From positions 5,168,962 to 5,232,961 of the forward strand of contig OX328126.1 of assembly GCA_946811695.1 (NCBI GenBank): a stretch of 64,000 bases of DNA. The letters run 5' to 3'. Shown here piece after piece: positions 10,596-20,066 of the stretch. This stretch comes from Gonocerus acuteangulatus. Its lineage: Eukaryota; Arthropoda; Insecta; Hemiptera; Coreidae. The first letter of the stretch is position 1; each line of letters starts with the position of its first letter. Under the pieces are notes generated by a model. It was not told where the DNA came from. It searched no databases and saw only the letters and a program-made list of their open reading frames with translations. The position numbers were made by a program, and so were the translations under genes.

Positions 10596-11384
10596 TTTGT
10601 TAAAAATATTGTTGTCTTTAAGAAAGGTAAGTATAGCGTTGATATGGTGACTGCTATCACGGAGTAGTTGGTTCATGTCTCGTGGGATTTCCAAGTCTTG
10701 TCTCAAATTACAGTCTGTCAGTATATGTTGAACTGTGAGGTCTTTGTTACAGGCACAGTGGTTTATCAGACTTTGTCATAAGGTATTCATGAGTTATACG
10801 TGTGTGGCCTATCCTTAGTCTGGCTAACACTACTTCTTCTCGCCTTGAATCCCTGTATGATGAAGCCCAGTCGCTTAAGGTCTGTTTAATTTGTGGAAGT
10901 TTGTTTTCTGTTATGCTCGACCAGTTCAGTTGCCATTTGTCTTTTATGTCGTTTTTATTTTGCCGTGAAACTTCTTTTTGGTACAATTTAAGTTGGCCAT
11001 AAGTTGGTTCCTCCGTCACAAGTTTTGCTTGTAAGTCAGCAGCCGTACTTTGTCCTAAGTCTTTGTGTCCTGGCAGCCACCATAGTGTGATGTGCTTTCC
11101 AAATGTATGTAAATTGTGAATTTGCTCTATAATTTCTATGCATGTAGGATGTGTTGTGTACTGGGTAAAAGCTAATGTACATGTTAAAGGGTAAAAGGGT
11201 ACATGTAAAAGGGTAAACGCTAATTAAATACCTTCTGGATTGATCCCGATTTTAGGTGCGAGAATGGTTCAAAAGATGGAAATGAGAAGTAACACATCCT
11301 TTCTGTTCCTTGATTTGCTGTATTTCTAAAGGAATGTATCAGTGCCAACATCTATGGTTCAATTGGGAATTTTCTCATTGGCCC

Positions 11385-11478
11385 TAAAAGGATAAAAGTC
11401 CCTGCTGCCGACAGGAATCGAATCGCCATCTCTTGCACTACAATCTAAGGCGTTAGCCACTAGGGAGAACCTAAAAAT
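11385..11478 (-). mobile_element. tRNA-derived SINE head, fragment
   Basis: On the minus strand TAGTGGCTAACGCCTTAGAT resembles box A, and GCGATTCGATTCCTG resembles box B. The same family is present in longer form at 54816-54998. No tail or target duplication was found here. Confidence 0.6.
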
Positions 11479-11479
11479 C

Positions 11480-11937
11480 TTATTTCTGAAGGCTATTTCT
11501 GCAGACATACCCAGTATACTTCCATTATCAACATATCAAACACTCATTTCTCAATCTAAAGTTAATAGATTTCATAAGTAACGAAATATTTTATAAGTAG
11601 TACAAAAGTGAATATTTCTTATTTAATAATTTTCTTTGGTTTTGTTCCTCCGCCTTTTGAGGGCAAGCAAAACCAAAAGATTTGCTTTTAAGTTTTCACG
11701 CATATTGTCAATGAAATTTCCTACAAATTGGTTTGATTCTATTTCTCAAGTCAAATTAAAAGCGTATCCGCTAGTTTATTAATGCAGAACCGTTTGCATT
11801 ACAAATTATTTTCTATTTCTGAAGTTTTTCAGAATTAGTCCGAGTGCCAAATATTTCCGTTTTACATAAAATGGCTTTCTGCAAAGTTATGTTAAAACGA
11901 AAGCAAAGATTCTAAGTGAGTATAGATATTCTATATG
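11480..11937. other. AT-rich spacer
   Basis: Nothing recognised apart from AT-rich low-complexity sequence. Confidence 0.4.
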
Positions 11938-12200
11938 TATGCCTGTTACCCGCCGTGCTATGCTACACATACTTTCTGCATCTAGAAAAGCAAAAATAAA
12001 TTAGAAACCAAATAAGTAATATTAAAATCTAATAACACAAATCTGTAATTGTTTGGGTTCACATTTTCGAACCCTTTGCCTCCAAAATGTGAGTCCTGGA
12101 CGATTTTAATCTAGCCTATCACACTCCCCAGATCACGACCTACACGTGTGCCAATTTGATCAAAATCGGGCAAACGGTTTGGATTTTTATAAGGAAAGAA
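11938..12200 (+). mobile_element. R5 interspersed repeat
   Basis: Shares TGTTACCCGCCGTGCTATGC, TTTCTGCATCTAGAAAAGC and GTGCCAATTTGATCAAAATC with 55965-56250. Ends of the type TAGCTGTTACCCG are common in arthropod interspersed repeats. No coding capacity. Confidence 0.65.
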
Positions 12201-12233
12201 CAAGTAGACTAAAAAACACCTGATTTATATAGC

Positions 12234-12305
12234 CCCATAACAGGCCACAAGGGGGTAACAGAGGGGCAGATCCTATAGAGGTATCTGATTCTTGACCATA
12301 CAAGG
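12234..12305 (-). mobile_element. Fragment of SINE body (family of 6881-7209)
   Basis: The reverse complement matches 7130-7200 (AATGGTCAAGAATCAGATAG and GGCCTGTTAC). Confidence 0.7.
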
Positions 12306-12324
12306 TAGATACAGTTTTCACGAC

Positions 12325-12525
12325 TAAGCCATGATAACCAACTAAAACTTTAAACCCCTCTAAAAATAATTAAAAATTCGAATATCAAAAAATCCTTTCT
12401 TAGTGAGTGCCTACGTTATATAGGGAGTGTCCGTGCAAAATAGATGAGTGAGTGAGTCAGTGAGTGAGTGAGTGAGTGAGTGAGTGGTATTTGACAAATA
12501 TATAGTAGATTTTTGTTTTGGTAAA
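12325..12525 (-). mobile_element. R3 repeat with (GTGA)n
   Basis: The inverse of this stretch matches 51785-52050: both have a CACT/GAGT simple repeat next to ATTTGACAAATATATAGTAG and a body containing ATTCGAATATCAAAAAATCC. The (GAGT)n run is at 12443-12486. Confidence 0.6.
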
Positions 12526-12539
12526 ATAATCACAGGCAT

Positions 12540-13353
12540 TGTTGCACACAGGGAGAGATTATGTTCACACAGGGTCGAATTGAAAAAATAAACTTGTATA
12601 TCTTGATATTCTTGATCATCTTGATTTGAGAGTTCCTCGACTCCTTCGTCATCATTTGAGAGAATACCATCGTCAGACTCTGAATCTATTTCATGAATTT
12701 GGTCATCCAATTCCCCATCAGAATGCTCCTCTTGTCACCTGAATTCGGCTATAACCTCTTCTATGGTTATGAGTAATTTGTTTTCTCTATAAGCCATGAT
12801 TTTTTAATGAAAACCTGGAGCAATAGCATCTATAATCAAGCACATAAACATAACCGTTGGGTCGTATCCGACCCGGGTTCGGGAAACTTTTATATTGAGA
12901 GATGATTCAAACAATACAGTTCTTACCTGACAGACGTAAACATGGTCCGTGGCTTTCACAGGATTGACTGACAGGGTACCTGAAGCCCTTTGATGAGGAT
13001 ATATGCGCAGTTTTCCACGATGTGGGTCGGATACGACCCTTTGACGTTCCAGTGCGGGTATGAGGAGATGTGGGTCGGATACGACCCTTTGACGTTCCAG
13101 TGCGGGTATGAGGAGATGTGGGTCGGATACGACCCTTTGACGTTCCAGTGCGGGTATGAGGAGATGTGGGTCGGATACGACCCTTTGACGTTCCAGTGCG
13201 GGTATGAGGAGATGTGGGTCGGATACGACCCTTTGACGTTCCAGTGCGGGTATGAGGAGATGTGGGTCGGATACGACCCTTTGACGTTCCAGTGCGGGTA
13301 TGAGGAGATGTGGGTCGGATACGACCCGTACGTTTATAGATGAGGGTTAAAAT
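12540..13353 (-). pseudogene. piggyBac-like element, 5' end with transposase N-terminal remnant
   Basis: The right boundary reads GATGAGGGTTAA (13342-13353); on the minus strand the element starts TTAACCCTCATCTATAAACG, fitting the TTAA target and CCC start of piggyBac-like elements. Next come seven hairpins GGGTCGGATACGACCC within a 48-bp array, then an ATG at about 12798. The reading frame from it holds TIEEVIAEF, an in-frame stop, then a strongly acidic Asp/Glu/Ser-rich stretch (EIDSESDDGILSNDDEGVEE), the usual character of piggyBac transposase N-termini. Homology fades near 12590, and an R3 repeat occupies the next bases, so the DDD catalytic core is missing. No opposite terminus was found. 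Confidence 0.55.
13021..13327. repeat. Minisatellite, 6.4 x 48 bp with a hairpin in each unit
   Basis: Units of 48 bp with no visible divergence. Each carries GGGTCG-GATA-CGACCC, and the sequence at 12861 has the same stem once more. It lies between the putative piggyBac-like end and the transposase start, so it is a subterminal array. Open frames on both strands here reflect the 48-bp period. Confidence 0.95.
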
Positions 13354-13454
13354 CAATATTTAATTATTCCTTTAATAAAAGGACGGAAATAAATTTATTT
13401 AAATTTTGACGACCATTTATAACTAACTTAGAATTTTAGAACGGAAAAGGAAAG

Positions 13455-13525
13455 TCACCGCCCCATAGTGTGAATCGAACCCACGACCTTTGGCACATTA
13501 TAGTCTTTATAGTTATACATTAGTT
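13455..13525 (-). mobile_element. tRNA-like SINE fragment
   Basis: On the minus strand CCAAAGGTCGTGGGTTCGAT corresponds to the box B region of the SINE at 40060-40200. The rest of the head is lost. Confidence 0.5.
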
Positions 13526-13713
13526 TCAGAGTAATACTTCTAGTCCTTATAATAGTAGAATAATAAGTAGTGAATGAATTATTAAATAAATACATAGTTA
13601 ATATGAGTTGAATGTTGCGGAATAACAAAATCTGGAAACGGAATCAATTAAAAAATAAACCAAACACATAAATTAAATATTAACTTTCAAGCTGCTTCGC
13701 TGGGAATTAGATG

Positions 13714-13960
13714 TGTTTTCTGCAACTCGGCTTCTTTCTCCAGCGGTCTTGCTCCTCCTTTCATCGCAATATTTCGCCGGATTCCTCTCCGGCTTCTTCT
13801 GGCAGTCACTCATCCTTGCTGGTTGGTAAGGGAATGCCTTTCCCTTACCAACCAGCAAGGATGAGTGACTGCCAGAAGAAGCCGGAGAGGAATCCGGCGA
13901 AATATTGCGATGAAAGGAGGAGCAAGACCGCTGGAGAAAGAAGCCGAGTTGCAGAAAACA
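13714..13960. repeat. Perfect palindrome, 121-bp arms, 5-bp loop
   Basis: Left arm 13714-13834 and right arm 13840-13960 are exact inverse copies by eye, with loop TGCCT. The flanks share ACATAAATTAAATA (13666-13679 and 13958-13971), so an 11-bp target duplication TAAATTAAATA is possible. The mirrored small frames on the two strands are one sequence read twice. It may be a foldback element, a recent inverted duplication or an assembly artefact. Confidence 0.95.
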
Positions 13961-14199
13961 TAAATTAAATAATCCAAGTATTGTTAGGACATCCAGTTGC
14001 AGACTGCTCCTTAGACTTACGTCTCTTTGGAGGCATAACTTAACTACTTAAATCTAACATTAAGTACACTTGTTGAAACCAAGAACAAGACTGATTTATT
14101 TTAACATAAACATAACATTTAAACATATGATCGATTTGTAGGTTATACAAATATATCATATGTTATTCCCTTAACATCTCCCCTCCAAAGTCCCCTTGT

Positions 14200-14665
14200 C
14201 TCTTGTCATGACCAGCGCCCTTCGGTTCCTGACCACATGGCCAGCTTGACTAGATAACGTCGGGGTGCATCTTCACACTTCTTCAGAACTCTTCCAAACT
14301 CCTTCCTGTCCTGGATCCAAACGTAATCACCTTTCTCCAATGTCTGTAGGTTTCTGACTCTGTGCCTCTGGTCAAATATGTTCTTCATGTTTTGCCTTCC
14401 TCATCTCTTCTCCCTCCCGGGCTCTTTGAAGATCTGGCCACCCGGGTTTGAGACGGTAGTCCAATGTCGGTAATCGGTTCCTGATTCGCCTGCCCATTAG
14501 GAGCTCTGCTGACGTCGACCCAGTATCTAAGGGGGTTGTTCTGTAGTCCAAGAGCCATGTCTCCACTGGCTACAATACGCTTGCCAATCTTCACAAGACC
14601 CTCCGCAAATCCATTAGATTGAGGGTATTTCGGGCTTGATGGGACAATCTGTCCCTTCAACCCTT
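14200..14665 (-). pseudogene. Ty3/Gypsy-type integrase C-terminal remnant
   Basis: Three minus-strand frames together cover the end of an integrase core. From 14660 comes SSPKYPQSNGFAEG, in which the Glu is the last member of the DDE triad. From 14566 comes LLDYRTTPLDTGSTSAELLM and GRRIRNRLPTLDYRL; from 14388 come RHRVRNLQTLEKGDYVWIQD and GRVLKKCEDAPRRYLV, the post-core region. At least two frameshifts separate these parts. The first two Asp residues, RT, RNase H, protease and LTRs are absent. On the family pattern this is a Gypsy rather than Copia or BEL integrase. Confidence 0.85.
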
Positions 14666-14945
14666 CCCTTTAGGTTTCATAAACAGGTATAATCAGGTCA
14701 ACATTACTAGTAAATGATAACAATGCCCTTATCAAGTTGACCTTATAACCGGATTTTTTTCTTATTGGTAGAGATAGAAATTGTTCAGTTAAGTTCCCAA
14801 CGGAAATTACTACCGATGTTGTCGTGAACCATCCTTAATTTTCAAGGTATGAATTCATTTTTGCCATACATATTCGGAACAATAAACATTCTGATAACGT
14901 TAAATAGGCATGGGGTGGCAAAATTGTGCAGTTATCTAATTATCA

Positions 14946-15557
14946 ACCATACGGCACTCTAGGGAGATAGTGTGGTTAGTAATATGCTTTAGATAGAATA
15001 TTAGACGCCCCTTACTGGGATGTTCTGCCAAATCACGATTCTTCTACAAGCAGCTAACCAATCATCTCCCTGATCACATCCAAATTCCGACAACGGATTA
15101 TTATTGATATAGATCTAACTCCCGAGCCCGTTCATCAAAACAGGAACAACAAGAAGATGATTGAATCTGGCCCAGGAGGACCAATCTAAAATAAGCCTGT
15201 TTATCTTATTGACTCAATCGGCATAAAAATAATGGCGTCCTTCTATTTGTGAAAACACCATACAGCACACTAGGGAGATAGTGTGGTCAGTACTATGCTT
15301 TAAATAGAATTTTGGACGCCCCTTGCTGAGAGGTTCTTCCCAAACCACGATTCTTCTACAAGGAGCTATCCAATCATCTCCCCGATCACATCCTAATTCC
15401 GACAACGGATTATTGATATCGATCTTACTCCCGAGTCTGTTCATCAAAACAAGAAGATGATTGAATCCGGCCCAGGAGGACCATTTCAAAATAAGCCTTT
15501 TTATCGTATTGACTCAATCGGCGTAAAAATAATGGCGTCCTTCTATTTGTGAAAACA
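14946..15557. repeat. 311-bp tandem duplication containing SINE-body sequence
   Basis: 14946-15256 is repeated at 15257-15557 with scattered differences (CTAGGGAGATAGTGTGGT, GGCCCAGGAGGACCA, AATAATGGCGTCCTTCTATT in both). The CTAGGGAGATAG part matches the inverse of the SINE body at 7100-7125. Confidence 0.85.
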
Positions 15558-15826
15558 CCTAAAAGGATCCTCGCTTTTATCAGGCTGCTTTGTGTAGCGG
15601 AATTGAGAGATATGTCTTTCATCCATTACTATAGCTAAGCCCTTTATCCATCTCTCAGTGGCAATATTTCCTTGGAGAATAAAATCCTTATCATAATCTA
15701 TCTTGTAGCTACTTGGAAGAATATAAAAATACATTCCGAGATATTGGTGGTTTATACAGAAATAAATATACAGTACATCAATTTTTATATCTAGAATTTT
15801 TAAAGAAGATAAAGATGGTATTTTAT

Positions 15827-16726
15827 TAGTCGGAGAGCCAGCAACGCACTTTTCATGAAGTGTTTTATGCATCTTGAAATTTTTCTATAATGTACATCTT
15901 GGATATATAAGAAGGTATATATGTGTTTCCGGGACATACCTTGGAACACCAGGTACTGCGCATATGGGAAAGGTACAAAAAAATATTTCCCATAGAGTTT
16001 TATTCAGAAGCCAACTATCTTTAATGTAAAATTAAGACAATTTTACAATGAATAATAAATACGGCAGACATTTTTAAGGGGTATAACACATAAATAAAAT
16101 AAAAATAATTGTTTTCATTCTAATATTAAATAAGAGTTTTATTCGCGCTACCATTAAAACCGGAGCAGCTCTACAAGATCATGTGAGCAAGAACCAATGA
16201 GAGCACAGAAAACTACCAACATTGCGCGGTCGCCTCATGCACTCTTACGGTTTCGCGCAGTGTATTGCAGTCTATCATATTCAACATTTATTTCTACGTT
16301 TCCTGATAATTAAACCCCACAAAAGTGTCTGCCCTTTTGCAATTATTTTCAAATATGTTTATTGAAGACGCTGTTTAAATCGCAGCGTAAATAAAGCACT
16401 ACATTAATTATTAAAAATAAAAACTAGGTACTTAGTTTTTATTTTTAAATTTACATTTTAACCCCCTTAAAAGTGCCTGCCTTATTTACTAATATTAAAA
16501 TTGCCTTAATTTGTAATGTTTTTCATTAATAATAGTTGGCTTCTGAATAAAACACTATTTTGGGCAATATTGTTTTGCACCTTTCCCCTGTACGCAGTAC
16601 CTGGTGTTCCAAGGTATGTCCAGGAAGCACATATTTACCTTCTTATCTACCTAAGAGGTACACTATAGCAAAATTTCAGGGTGCATAAAACACTTCATAA
16701 AAAGTGCGTTTCCGGCTCTCCGACTA
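15827..16726. mobile_element. MITE M2, copy 1 (900 bp, long TIRs)
   Basis: Terminal inverted repeats of about 190 bp begin TAGTCGGAGAGCC and end GGCTCTCCGACTA. They contain ACCTTGGAACACCAGGTACT and its inverse, and AGTTTTATTCAGAAGCCAAC and its inverse. The element is flanked by TAT at 15824-15826 and 16727-16729. The interior is AT-rich and non-coding. The second copy at 40409-41309 has the same layout. Confidence 0.88.
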
Positions 16727-16772
16727 TATATTCTACTCCCACTTCATTAAGTATTATAACTTCTTATAGTAC

Positions 16773-16845
16773 TTTTGGTGGTCCAGTGGTTAGGATCATT
16801 GTCTGCAAAACATACATGGAGTCTGCCTCAAGTCTCTTGCTTTCT
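16773..16845 (+). mobile_element. Degenerate tRNA-like sequence
   Basis: GTGGTCCAGTGGTTAGGATC closely resembles the D-arm and box A of tRNA-Glu-type sequences, but no box B is recognisable. It is probably an old SINE head. Confidence 0.35.
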
Positions 16846-17579
16846 GCCCAGTGCTGTTGATATTTTCCTGACGTGACAAAAAAACGAATAAAAATCGCAC
16901 TTGACTTAGAATTGACCAAGAAATGACCATGATTTTGCGCCGATGGGGTGAAATAGACCTCGGATTCGAATTCAGCGACCCTCAAAACTCTCGTTATTTC
17001 TTCTTGAAAAACTTCATTGGAAATTTGACCTTCAAAAGCCCTTCAACGTGACGTGCTGGAGTGAAACGGATTCCGGATTCGGATTCAGCGTGTCAATATA
17101 CATAATAATATATGTGTGGTGTCTTTGGAAAATACCACTTTTCTTATTTTGTGCGCCTGTGTTATCCTCAATTATTTAAATGATTTGTTGAAAGATACCA
17201 GCCAGTAACTGAGCACCTTTTCTAACTTATACAACAAGGAAATGTAGAATACAGTTACTTTAGAACCTCTATTTCTGTGAATTAAATAAGCAATTAACGT
17301 TCTTAAATGGTAATGCTGGTTCTTTAGATGACACATGTTGACAACATGAAGTAGTAATATCACCAGTGAACAATACTTACCGTCCGTATTTAATAGTACT
17401 ATTAATCGCTTAATTAAGATTAAACTTCTTTATTTTACCTAATGAATTAGTAATTGGCCAATGTAAAAAGTACCTACATGCATATAGTTCATCAAAGAAA
17501 AAATTACTTTTCTTCAAGAAAGTGAAGCCCAATTGAAGCAATAGAGTTAAAAAGAAGTGATTTACTGACAAAAAGTTGA
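16846..17579. other. Upstream region of LINE ORF1
   Basis: AT-rich; two similar GGATTCG..TTCAGCG phrases near 16962 and 17073. It may include the LINE 5' untranslated region. No gene seen. Confidence 0.35.
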
Positions 17580-17633
17580 GTGAGTAAGAAGTTTAAAGTA
17601 AATAGTGACAAAATATCTAAAATAATAACCGTT

Positions 17634-18813
17634 ATGGAGTCGCTTGTAGACATAACCTCTAATGTTCAAGTATTACAAGCTAGTCCTTTGTGCTCTAGTG
17701 ATTTTGCTGTAGTTTTAAATGCTGTGAAAGGCATAAAACAAGAAGAATATGTTTTAAGTTTAGCAGATGGAGTTGATGTTAAAACTATTAAATTTGCTTC
17801 CTATATATCAGGACGCAGATTCTGTGTACACTTTAATAGTTAGCTGGAAGCTAGTCAACCAACAGAAGCATATAAATATTCGTGGGCACGTTATTTTATT
17901 GAGGCGTTACTTACAGCCAGGAATAAGGATAGTTGTATCCAATGCTTTTCCTGAAATCCCTAATGAAGCGATAGAAGACGCTTTGAAGAAGCTAGGAATG
18001 GAATTAGTTTCGCCCATACAGTATTTAAGAGCAGGCCTTCATGATCCAAGGTTATCACATGTACTTAGTCATAGGAGGCAGTTGTTTATTAATCCTGAAG
18101 GGATTGATAAGCTCCCTTCTTCATTAATTATAACAGTTAATGAAAACCAGTGGAAAGTATTCCTTGATTTACATAAAATCAGCTGTTGTATATGTAAAGG
18201 TCCTCATTTAGCAGCTGCATGTCCCGAAGCACAAAAAACTGGAACGGATAATTCCCAAGACCTTCCTAATACTGATGAACATGAAGCCTTCAAGAAGACC
18301 TGTACTGCTGTCAACATATTGAATCGAGAGACTGGATGTATACATATTTCTCACACTTCAACATCCGACGAACAACTAAAATTCCCAGAAAAACGACGCC
18401 GTGATTGTCTTTCTTTGAAAAAAGTGGCAGAACCGAAGGAAAATACGAACAACGGTGAAATACAAAAACAACAAGATTTGCAGGATTTATTGAAGTCCAC
18501 AGAAAACGTGTATAAGAGAATGGAAAATCTTGAGAAGGCTTTGTTAGGGATTTCTCCTTCACATATTGATGGTGTGTATGGAGTTCAGACTCCAGGTAAA
18601 TCTAATCTCAGTATTGATGAAAGGAAGATAGGGAAAGAAGAAGATGTGGAAAAGGATGCTGAGGAATTAGCTACTTCTCTGAGAGCTGCATCGCCCAAAG
18701 ATGAGAAAAGGAAATCATCATTTTCGAGAGGTCTATCACCTAAAAAACGTGCAACCGGGAAAAAAGAACCTACTACACGCAAAGAAGAACAAAACAAATT
18801 CAAGAAGAAGTAA
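17634..18813 (+). pseudogene. Gag-like ORF1 of a non-LTR retrotransposon, one frameshift
   Basis: The first frame starts at ATG 17634 (open from 17580) and ends at 17843 with VKTIKFASYISGRRFCV. The homology then continues in the next frame, open 17767-18813, with RRYLQPGIRIVVSNAFPEIP, LGMELVSPIQYLRAG and LSHVLSHRRQLFI. This order recalls the nucleic-acid-binding region of insect LINE ORF1 proteins. A zinc-knuckle follows: CCICKGPHLAAAC, read as CX2CX3HX4C, one residue short of the usual CX2CX4HX4C. The C-terminal third is Lys/Glu/Ser-rich and ends RKEEQNKFKKK. The two frames overlap with a shift at about 17840. No endonuclease or RT follows. A domesticated gene is possible but unproven. Confidence 0.65.
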
Positions 18814-19290
18814 AAAACGTTTTACTTATATCATTTTTTGCATTGGTTTTCCATGAGTTGGTATTTTACTATATTAACAAGTGCGAAAATACCACAGCTG
18901 TTTTACTTACGTTAAATTCACTTTATATTATGTTGTTTTTATACTTTAATATTTTACTGTAATTTCAATTAACTGTTGACTACAAATATTTAAATTTATT
19001 ATGTATGATGCTTGTTTAAAGTGAGAAAATTGCCTTTGTTCGAAGCTCAAGAAGCAAATAAATAAGTAAATTACTAATTAATTATGTGACATTTATATAT
19101 ATTTTACTTTTTACAGGTAAGGATTCAGAGATTATCAGAGGCAATACAATATTTATCACTTCTGGTATGTACTCTCACTTTTTTTATTTCTATACCACTT
19201 TATGATAAGATAGTCCTTCGACTAAGAAACTGATTAATACAGTTTATCAAAGATGTAAATATATATATATATTAATTCTTCTGAATATGA
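18814..19290. other. AT-rich spacer after ORF1
   Basis: No RT-like frame. Ends in AT microsatellite just before the next foldback. Confidence 0.4.
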
Positions 19291-19296
19291 CCCGAT

Positions 19297-19570
19297 ATAT
19301 ATTTTCCACTTGTTCTTTTTTCTTTATTTGGCAGAGGGTCGATGAAGCAGAACACCACTGGTTTTTGTCAGGCGTAATACTACTACAGTATTACGCCTGA
19401 CACAAACCAGTACACATGACGAGAGGACTTCCCGATAAGGAAAGCCCCTGAAGAGGTGCGAATTAAGGCACGAAACATGTCGGGCAAAATAGATAAAATA
19501 AAATAGTTGAACAAAAATGGTGTTCTGCTTCATCGACCCTCTGCCAAATAAAGAAAAAAGAACAAGTGGG

Positions 19571-19580
<10 letters not shown>
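19297..19580. mobile_element. Penelope-type foldback with inner hairpin
   Basis: Outer arms about 19306-19362 and 19532-19569 (GCAGAGGGTCGATGAAGCAG and its inverse) enclose a 25-bp-stem hairpin at 19357-19411 (CAGGCGTAATACT, loop ACTAC) and a hammerhead-like core at 19448-19486. Penelope-like elements are known for inverted or tandem terminal repeats. Confidence 0.6.
19443..19486 (+). ncRNA. Hammerhead-ribozyme-like core
   Basis: CTGAAGA at 19448-19454 fits CUGANGA. A GTGC..GCAC stem II follows, then GAAAC at 19472-19476, AT, then GTC. Flanking GCCC (before the core) and GGGC (after GTC) can pair as stem I. Stem III would be a single C-G pair closing two bases, as described for minimal hammerheads of Penelope-like elements. 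Activity untested. Confidence 0.6.

Positions 19581-19618
<38 letters not shown>
19573..19618. repeat. (AT)n microsatellite
   Basis: About 23 AT dinucleotides. Confidence 0.95.
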
Positions 19619-19620
<2 letters not shown>

Positions 19621-19800
19621 TGGTAAAGTGCTTTGAGTTAGCGGTAGTTTTGAGAGACCTTCCGGTCGAGAGCTAAGTTTGGTCCATAGGATGGGTGATC
19701 GCTTCCCCGATGACAGCTATAGGGGCTATCAATCTTCCTATCCGAGAAGACGAGGATTCTATCTCAGGGGGCCTCCAGTAGGCCCAAGAATTACCAAGAA
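19619..19800 (+). mobile_element. Possible degenerate 5S-derived SINE
   Basis: GGATGGGTGATCGCTTCC near 19690 resembles the box C region of 5S rRNA, preceded by GAGCTAAGTTTGG in a plausible position. The head is otherwise too decayed to be sure. Confidence 0.3.
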
Positions 19801-20066
19801 AATATTAAACGTCTAAACGCCGTTATTATTTTGGCGCAATATACTGGTTCTAGTGAGTACTTGTTCGTTAGTGGCTGAGAACGGATAAAGCGCATTTTCG
19901 TCAATATGCAAGGTGTTTGTGGATTTTTAGAATGCGTATTTGCATGAAAGTAAAACAAAATGACACAAGAGCCCAGAGCAAGAGATATTGTAGAGTGACC
20001 ATACAGCGCACTAGGAAGATAGTGCGGTAAGTACTATGCTCCGACTACGTTCTCCATCTTTGTGGG

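Larger units (their letters stand above)
9810..11165 (-). pseudogene. Jockey-type LINE ORF2 C-terminus (RNase H and terminal Cys/His region), remnant
   Basis: Read on the minus strand from about 11165, the translation carries HITLWWLPGHKDLG, matching the catalytic-histidine region of a LINE RNase H domain. It is followed by SSYRDSRREEVVLARLRIGH and THEYLMTKSDKPLC, the conserved region before the terminal Cys/His motif. The continuous frame runs 11019-10747; beyond it the reading frame shifts but the homology continues to DLTVQHILTDC (about 10730) and on to about 10620. RT and AP endonuclease parts are absent. The low-coordinate side contains a 121-bp duplication and, at 9810-9832, a T-run that could be the element's poly(A) tail. 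The same LINE family recurs at 27541-27965. Confidence 0.8.

Noticed and set aside
12907..13356. Repeat proteins of 117-149 codons on both strands
   Set aside because: Product of identical 48-bp units; part of a subterminal array.
13673..13968. Two overlapping small proteins on opposite strands
   Set aside because: The two frames are one sequence mirrored by the palindrome.
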